From contig NC_060213.1 of assembly GCF_021130785.1 (NCBI RefSeq), positions 134,492,001 to 134,556,000 of the forward strand: a stretch of 64,000 nucleotides of DNA. The letters run 5' to 3'. Source of the stretch: Homalodisca vitripennis. Taxonomy: Eukaryota; Arthropoda; Insecta; Hemiptera; Cicadellidae. The position numbers and the translations under genes were made by a program. Positions 36,401 through 45,400 of this stretch are shown here, piece after piece. The notes beneath the pieces are model-generated. The model worked only from the letters and a program-made list of their open reading frames with translations, had not been told where the DNA came from and did not search any database. Every line of letters begins with the position of its first letter. Positions within the stretch are counted from its first letter, which is position 1.

Positions 36401-39400
36401 GTGTATTATATTGATGTTTTCTTTCTGTTAAAGCAAGATTGCAGAAATGCACAACGTAACTTATAGTTTCAAATATGTATAGATTGTAGACAGTAAATAT
36501 TTGGAGTTCCCTAAAAATATGCTTAACTGAATCTCTTTATAATTCTAGTAGCGTGCTTTTGTTTAACTAGAATTTTGTATAAATTATATGATGTCATAGC
36601 TACGTTATATGTATTGATAGCTAAAAATACAGTGAATGTTTCAGTTAGATTAGATGAATGGTTAGGTTAGGTTACATATAGGCCCAGAATGAATTTATCA
36701 GTATTTGAATCTAATCATACAAGGTCTGAAACAGCTCTGTACTGTATAAAATATTACCTCTTTACGGCCTATGTTATTAAAGTCAATGATGAGAATTTAA
36801 GTGCTCATTTCATTCAAGTATATAAAATGGCTCAGGAGTTTTTTTATTTATTTTAAATAGTTAAATTTAAACAAGACAACAGTACTGTCCATAGATTTTT
36901 TCATTAGCAGGTCCAAAAGTAGCCGTGTAAGGGCAACACAAAGCAGAGAACAAAGATAAAGTCGACGTGATTGGAGGCAAATGCTTGCGAGAGTTAAGTT
37001 AGGCCTAAGAAGCAGTATAACTTCAATGCCTGAGCAAACTACCATCGATGCTAAATCCTCAATGTTTACAGTGTTACCATACTTGTTTTTACTTGACAGT
37101 GGTATCCAAGCTGTCTGAACTATACCCAATAGACACTATTGATGATTTACAGTATTTTCTAACCTCCATACATAAACTAAAAATTGTGTTTCATAAGAAA
37201 AATCCAAATGATAAAATTATGGTTAAAAAAAGTTCAAGTAATTTAATTTTAATGCTGTTAAAATTTTGGATTGCCTGACATACAAGATGATTAAAAAATC
37301 AATACTTCTTATTGTTTTTAACAGTTATTAAAAGAACGAAAGATAAGAAACATTTTTAAGGCGGGACCTACTTTTTTACATATTTTAAATTATGAGGAAT
37401 GACATCCAAAATTTGGGTAGGGGTCTTGGCCTCAATTCAAAATTTCTAGATTGTAACATTACTTTGTGACACGTCTTCTGAACAAGAACCAAGAAAAATA
37501 TCACAAACCATAGATCTTTGAATTTGGAGAATTTAGTCTGATTTAAATATTAATAAAAAGGTAGCTGATTTCAAAATTAAAATGCAACACATACATCTTA
37601 AGGAGTTTTCATCCACAGATTAAAAATTTAAAACTTGATATCTTGTTCAGGTACAAATGCTGGAACAGAAACTGCGGCGTAATATAATCAAGTCTCGGCC
37701 ATACTTCGAGGAGAAAGCGGTGTGTGAGAGCAGCCTGGCCGCACAGAAGCAGCGGATTAACGAGCTACAGCGTGCCATCTCCGCGGCCAAGTCACAGTAC
37801 GCAGCGTCCCTGCGTCAACTGGAGGCAATCTCCGAGGAGATTCATTTGCGAAGGAAAGACAAGGTGTGGTTAGCTAGTGTTGTTCTTTGGAAAAGCATGT
37901 TTTTGTTTGAAAAACAATAAAACTATATTTATTCTAATTTTGTAAAGTATTTATTTTTGGTTTTGGCTACCATTCTGTCCATCACTGTTTACATCCGTAA
38001 ATAACGTTGATTAAAGCAAAATATAATTTTTAATTTTAGTTTTTTTACTGGTTCATTCTATTATAGTTTATTTTAAAGTATTAGTTTCATATTTTTTCCC
38101 CTTGTATATAAAACATGATAATTTGGATAAAGTTATTTTATATAGTAAATTGGTATGATTGGCAAACCTCAAAATGAAAAAAGAACTCATAATTAGCAGA
38201 GAAGGATTTTAAGCTTTAATTTGTCTGTTAATTCAATATGGCTTTATTGTTAAAAAATATATCATTTGATGTATTGAACATAATACCTTGGTACGTTGCT
38301 CTCAGTATTTTTTATCAGTACAGGCTCGTCAATAACATCTTGCAATCAAACATCTAAAAGCAAAAAAGTTGTCTTTGGAAGAAAATAAAAAATTTTTACT
38401 GAAATCTGAGAAGTTACACAAGGGTATGAAGTCAAGTTTTTGGGTCTCACATTTAACAACTACTTATTTGGAATGATCATTTAGAAAACCTATGTGGGAA
38501 GCTAAGCTCTGAATAAAGAAAGAAGAAAAAAAAAAGAAAAAAAAAATATTCTGACTCTCTGATTTTCTCTATTTCACTCGTATAAAATAGGAGCTAGTTG
38601 CATAGTTAAGAACATCCAACACCTAACAACAAAATTAACTCTTTGAAATCGAACAATCAAGGCTCAACATAGGCTCAAACGAATGGATAACTGCAGATAA
38701 AAAAACTGCATAAAAAGTATATATTTAATAAACTCTACAAGCATGTCTATGTAAAAAAGCAGCATAAAAAATAAGCACATATAAGGAAATTGTGGTGCAA
38801 ATATATTTTCCTTACATATATTACAGACAATCTATAGAAATCTGCTTTAAGAATAGCTCTTATATGCAGAAAACGCTAGTGAAAATGTTTGCTTACTTGA
38901 AAATTTTGTATTTATCAAGTTTTAAAAATGATACCAAACGTATATACAATGAAAGAGTGTCAGAGATTTCTCAATTTAAGCACTTATTTTTGTATTAAAA
39001 ATTCCACACTTGTGTTTTGTTCAGTATATACAATTTACAGTATTTACAATGACAGAACAAAATATATACTTTATAAAAACAAGGATATTATTCTGCCAGA
39101 AAATATTCCACACAAATACATTGGCACGTCAATACAATGTTATAACTTTTGTAAAACAATGAATATTGTAAGTTTTGTTTTGTCCTTACTGTTGAAATGT
39201 ACTTTTCCACTGAATAGAATGATCTTTTACAAAGAAAATAATTTAGTTTAGCTTTAAATTCCTTAATTTTTTAGTATCCTTATATCTAATGGCAACTTAT
39301 AATTGCCATAGTCTAATAGCCATCATCATTGAGTTTTTGTTGGTCTTAGCTAGTCTAGTTTGAGGCAGGTTGATATTGTTACAACTTCTTGTTTCATAAT

Positions 39401-42400
39401 TATGAATATTTTTCCTTATTTACTTTGTCTAAATTAGCTCGAAGGTAAAGTAGGCATTGTTGTATGTATGAAGAGAATAATGTCAAAATTTTAAAGCGTT
39501 TGAAAACTTCTCTGCAACACTATGATATTTATTGACTCCTTCCAATTTTTCTAACAGCCTTTTTTTGGATGATGAATACTTAATTTGCAAGCAATAACAC
39601 TATAAGTTAAATGACAGTGAAAAAGCGCAAAATAAAATTGTATGAGACCTTTCTCCACAAGTTTACCACATAAACGTTAATTTGCAAACACACTTGTACT
39701 AAGTTTACTTTTAACCCCTATAATTTGCAGATACCAATTTAAATTATATATTGCAATATGTAAGACTGAATAAATTGTAGTTTTTTAAAAGTTACCAGAA
39801 TTTATACTCCCTCCATGGGTTTTGCCTGAGGATTAGCAAATTCCATAACTCGGGGTGATATCTCAAGAGTGACTTGAACTATGAACTTGAAATTTTGAAA
39901 TTGTGCTATAACAATCGATTTAGCAAACTTCCTCTTCTGACTGTACTACTGGATATCTCATAAACAAATTGAGGTATGCTCTTGAATTTTGCATGCAACT
40001 TCAGCAAAACCTGTTACGTGAACATTGTCTTGGATACTCCTGCCTTTTATTGTTAATTTCAAAAATATGTTTTATTACAGAACACACCAAAGGGGCCCAG
40101 AGAGCCAGGGGTTGGAGCAGAGTTGGTACCTTCCCTACCTGACGAGGTACCTCTGAATAAACTATCCGGTGAGTTTTAGACTTAGAGAGAAACTTTAGAA
40201 GGTGATTTACTCTCCTTAGTAGTATGGGGATACTCCACTTGCTATTTATTGGGGAAAACAAATCTTAAGGTTCGTTTACGCTGGCAATTAGTTGAAAAAT
40301 GTTTGTGTCCGAGAGTAAAAATTGTTAGCCTAAACAGGTGGAAGTGCTCTTGCAAGCGCAGTCGCAACCAGTGTCGGACAGTTGTACACAAATATTGGAG
40401 AGCAGTGTTCGACAGTAAAATGTTTAGTGTGAACAGATCCATTCTAGATTGTTTTTAGATGTAATTGGGTTAATAAAAAAATATTTTATCTGAAATGGCT
40501 CCATCTCCCTCGTTTCGATTAACCTAGTTTTTAATGTAAGTATAAAATTAATTAAAGAATTAATCAAAAGAAAACTTTTGTTCTCTTAGGACAAGAAGCT
40601 TAGAAATTGCACATAGTCCTAAAAGGATTTTTGCGCTGATTCTGCAGTGACAGGATATTCTGGATAGTAAAGGTTGGGGGTAGGGAACGCATCCTGTCAA
40701 GATCCATGAGGAAGAATTTTGGGCATTCTTCTTTTTCAAAGGGGCGGCCTATTGCCAAACCTTAAGGGCCTGTTGCGCACACCGGAAGCACACAATGAGG
40801 CCGATCCGTCTACAGTTTCAGCAGTTCTACAAATCACCGAAAACAACTGATTAGGTCCTCCTGAGGAAATTCGCCACCCTTGTCCAAACTACCAAAGATG
40901 GCGTACCATTCCCTTGTTATTACAGGACAGTCAAAGAGCAAGTGTTCAGCAGTTTCCTCCTGCTCATCACACATTCTACAGAGTGGATCCTCCTGTAGAT
41001 ACTGACTCTGTAAAGATGCTTCCTCAGGTGACCATGTCCTGTAATCAGACCTATAACCTGTTAAGACAGATCTACTTGGGGGCATTAATCTCAGTCATGT
41101 CTCCCCAGAAGAAGGAGAAGCCAGCTTGAACCATCCTCTCCAGTCAAAGCAGGCAGGGGGTGGCACACCCTTATGTCTTGGCTACCAAGAACCTTTGACT
41201 CTTAGGGAATTCCAATAGTCATCTCCCGCAGTAGACTAGACCTATCAAACTATCCTTGCACCTCAGAATCTAGATATTTGCGGTTAGTGATGTGCCACTC
41301 TTGGACATCCATAAGGTTGCCCAGATTTAAGTGACACATTGGTTTTTGCTGTACCCAGTGGTGGGTTCAACTGAAAGGTATAAACAAGCCAGAAGTGAAC
41401 CATCCTGGGGACAATTGGTACAAGACAATCACAACTATTTCGCAAGAAATCGCAATAAGGTAGCAATAAACTTCACACCTTACAACTTTTTCAAAAGAAA
41501 CCCAAGTATGTTGGATCAAAATTTTATAACAACCTTCCTATGGAAATTAAATCAGAGGCTATATACAATCAATTTAAAATAACATTTAAAAAGTTTCTCA
41601 TCAACAATTCCATATATTCCTTTGACTGTAATGTGATAATTCTTGGAAGTAAGGTAGTCCATAAATAATAATTTTGTGCCCAGAACTGTTTTAAGTGTAA
41701 CTCTTTGAATTGTAATAATTATGTTTTGAACTTGCTCTGTTTTTTATGGTACATCTCGGTTTTTGTGTACGTATTCTTGTTTTTATCTAATATAGACCTA
41801 AATTAAAATCCTGACATTAATCCTGTAAGTTTGTGTGTATACTAATTAAATAAAGTTGTTTTTAATTGAATTAAATTGGAAATTATAGTCACTGTTTGTT
41901 CCATTTAATAGTAAATGTTACTAATGTTTAGATTTCAAGTAATAAATTGCTCAGATTGTCGTAACATAAGTATTTCCATTTATTTGAGTTTTACTAGACT
42001 AGTATCATTTTAGCGGAGATTTTGTTTAGAAAAGATGGCAGTCTTTTTTTATTAATAGAGAAGGAGTTGCAGGCGTATCTTTACTTAATTGAGTAGTAAG
42101 TCATCTTCATGACTTACATAAAGTTGAATATGATTGGAATATTTGCGTAATTTACACCACAGTTTATTACTGTGCAGTGTTGATGAATAATTCCCATAGA
42201 ATTTCCCTGTTCTGTCATCTTTTCTTCATTGCTTTCAGAATACATTGCATTGTAGATTTGTTATACATTTAAAAAAATGTTAGGTTCTCAATGAAATTAT
42301 TATACAAGGGGTATTAGAAAAATAAGGTTCCTATGATTTTTTAAAATAGACAACTCTATATTTCTACTTTAGTGTTATACATCAATTTAAAACTTAAAAG

Positions 42401-45400
42401 TTAAGCTGTTTTTCCACATAATCACCGTTTCTGTCCAAACACTTTTGTTAGACGATGCTCCAAATTTTCTATAATAATAATAATAATAATAGTAATAATT
42501 CTTTATTTTGTCACAGAATATACATTTTTGCATATACATCTTCATGCATAATAAAAATACATACATACATTTACATAGTATAAATCAAAATAAATGTTCT
42601 TACATTAAGTAAACTGCAATATGTTCTCATTCTAAGATGCAAAAAACAGTCTCAATAAAAGATAATATAACTTAAAAAAACTGTATTTAAGACAAGACAA
42701 ATAGGAACCCCATAGGTAAAACCAGTATTGGGATCTCCATCACTTAAACTAAAACAAAAAAATCGGCTAGCAGCGACACGCAACTCGTATTAGGAAAAAA
42801 AAAAAATAATTTTACTCAAAAAATAATCTCTGTTTAATAACTCTGTGCTTTAAATTACACAACTAAATTTATCCCTTCAAAAAAGTAACTGTACAACAAT
42901 AACAAAATAAACTATTATTACAGAGGGAATAAAAAAACAAAAAAAAAGATAATAATAATAAAATCTACACAACAAATCTACACTAGAATTCTACACCCAT
43001 TTAAATTGTGACATTTAACCAGTTGTCTATATTTTTGTTGCTCAAACAACCAAATTTTTAGATTTTTCAAAAACTCATTTAGTTTTGTAAATTGGTTTAT
43101 TTTCAGAGTTATTAAATTAAACAAACGCGGTGCCACACTAGTATAAAACGTTTGATGTACTGTTAAATGAGACTTTGGCACAAACACTACTTGATATTTT
43201 CTTAAATTATAGGTTGTTTGGCGAGCCACGGAAAATGAGGTGCTTCTAATGTAAAAGATTTTTAGTACTTTAAAAATGTATGAATGACGCAGTGGAAGAA
43301 TCTTTAGGTTTCAGAAAATTGGCCATGTATGTTCAAATTTTCTCTCTACGCGACGATTAGTCTCATGAACCTTTTTTGAAAAATTATAATGGGATACAAA
43401 GTTGAGCAGTAGGTCCCTCCCCAGCATGTAATGCCATAAGAAAGCCTAGAGCCAACGAGAGCATGGTAAACCCCAACCAACACTTCAACACTCCTACACA
43501 TCTGCTGAAGTAAATACATGCTGCTTAGACTAAGATACAATCTTTTTTCAATTTTTTTATATGTTCCTTCCAGGTTAAACTGCTATCAATAACCAAACCC
43601 AAGTATTTTATACTCTTAACTTGTTCTAATTGTAAACAATTACAATTCATTACAACGTAAATGAAAACATCTGAAATCATGAAATTTCAATGGTATGTTA
43701 AAAGTTAAAACATTTTTCAGACTAAATATTATAAATTTGGTTTTTTTCACTAAGAATCATGAAATGTTTATCAAACCACACCCTCAAAATAATATAAATC
43801 TCTTGACATATCACTATGCAAAGCCTCAAGGTCAAAGTTCTCATAAATAAAAGCAGCATCATCCGCAAAAGCAACGATTCTGCCCTTAAAGCATCCATCG
43901 CACAAATCATTAATGTACATTTAAAAAAAGGATAGGCCCCAAGACTGAGCCTGAGGCACTCCAAAATCAACAGAACCTGCATCACTTAGGGTATTGCCAA
44001 TTCGAACCCTTTGCTCCCTCTCAGAAAGATAGCTGGAAAACCAGTCATGTGATAATCCCCTAATACCCGCTATCCACAGCTTCTCCAACAATATTTTATG
44101 ATTAATGGTATAGAAAGCTTTTGTTATGTCAACGAATAATGCAGAAACTTTTTTATTATTGTTAATTGAGCTATAAACAGCCTCCATAAAAATGAAGTAA
44201 GGCATCCTCAGTAGACATGCCTTCTCGGAAACCAAACTGGTTGTTACTGAAAAAGTTATGTTTATTTAAAAAGTCAACTAAACGCCTTTTGACTATCTTC
44301 TCAAGTACTTTAGCAAATACTGACAACAGGGATATTGGGCCGGAAACAATTGGGCTGTGTACAATCCCCCTTTTTAAAAATTGGTGTCACAATTGCCTTT
44401 TTTAAGCAAAGTGGAAACTCCCCAGTTGACAAAACTAAAATTATACAGGTATTCTAGAACATTTACAATATTAGGTGCTATACATTTAGAACTGTAGAGC
44501 CTATCATATCAAAACCTGGTGCTTTATTGTTCTTCAAGCTCGCAATTATTTGTAGGATCTCTACAGTAGATGTTGGACACATAAAAAATGATTCTAAGTT
44601 AACTTTTTGAATGAATGTGTTGTTATATAATCAGTGACTAGATCAAGATAATCATTATTTACTTGTGTTTGTAATTTATGTGTAACACTTAAAAAATGAT
44701 GATTAAATTCATTAGCTATTTGAAAACTATCAGTGACCATACCATTCACTCCAAAAATTTCATTTATATCCCTTCTATTTTGTCGCTCTCCAATCAAACT
44801 ATTCACTACTTTCCATTGAGATTTCATATCATTTGAGGCATTGTTAAACTGAGATCTATAGTAAAATTCTTTGGCAGCTTTTATGTCTAAGTTTAGTCGG
44901 TTTCTAAAATTAACATAATACCTTCTTAACTTATCATTATTCGGATGGTAGTTTCTTTCCCCATGTTGTAGAATTCTCCGCCAATCCTTTGAGGAATCGA
45001 GTAACCTCTTCCTTGACTTCATCATCGGTTACTGAAGCGTTGGCCACCCAAGTGTTCCTTTAATTTTCGGAATAAGTGATAATCACTTGGGGCTAGGTCT
45101 GGGCTGTAGGGGGGATGGGGCACAATAGTCCAGCCAAAATTTGTCAGCAGTTCTTGAGTTTGACGTGAGACATGAGGGGTTGTGATGGAGAAGCCTCACA
45201 CCACTGGACAATCTTCCTCTTCTGCGGTTCTGTATCGCGCGTCTCAGTTTTCTTAATTTGTCGCAATATCTGTCAGACTTTACTGTTGTTCCTGTGAATG
45301 GTGATTCTCCCGATCTTCAAGCAATATTATCTCAACTTTTTTTAACAACTGTTGGACTTAGCGAGGCGCGAGTGGTATGGATAGAGAGAGGGACAGCTTG

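Larger units (their letters stand above)
34743..37650. other. pcs intron 5, with a foldback-related copy and a LINE end
   Basis: The intron holds a foldback-family copy (35711-35851) and a LINE C-terminus (35879-36600). The rest is AT-rich and unassigned. At 34860-35240 phrases such as aaagcgattaat and aaagtgattaat recur without a defined unit. Confidence 0.45.

Noticed and set aside
38792..39251. Two overlapping plus-strand frames
   Set aside because: Biased AT-rich composition with no domain; the span reads better as a decayed LINE on the minus strand.
40249..40458. Basic 69-codon frame rich in Arg and Cys, next to pcs exon 7
   Set aside because: No known motif. It lies in intron after a good GTGAGT donor; possibly part of a small repeat with gttcgtttacgctggc ends, but I could not find matching termini.
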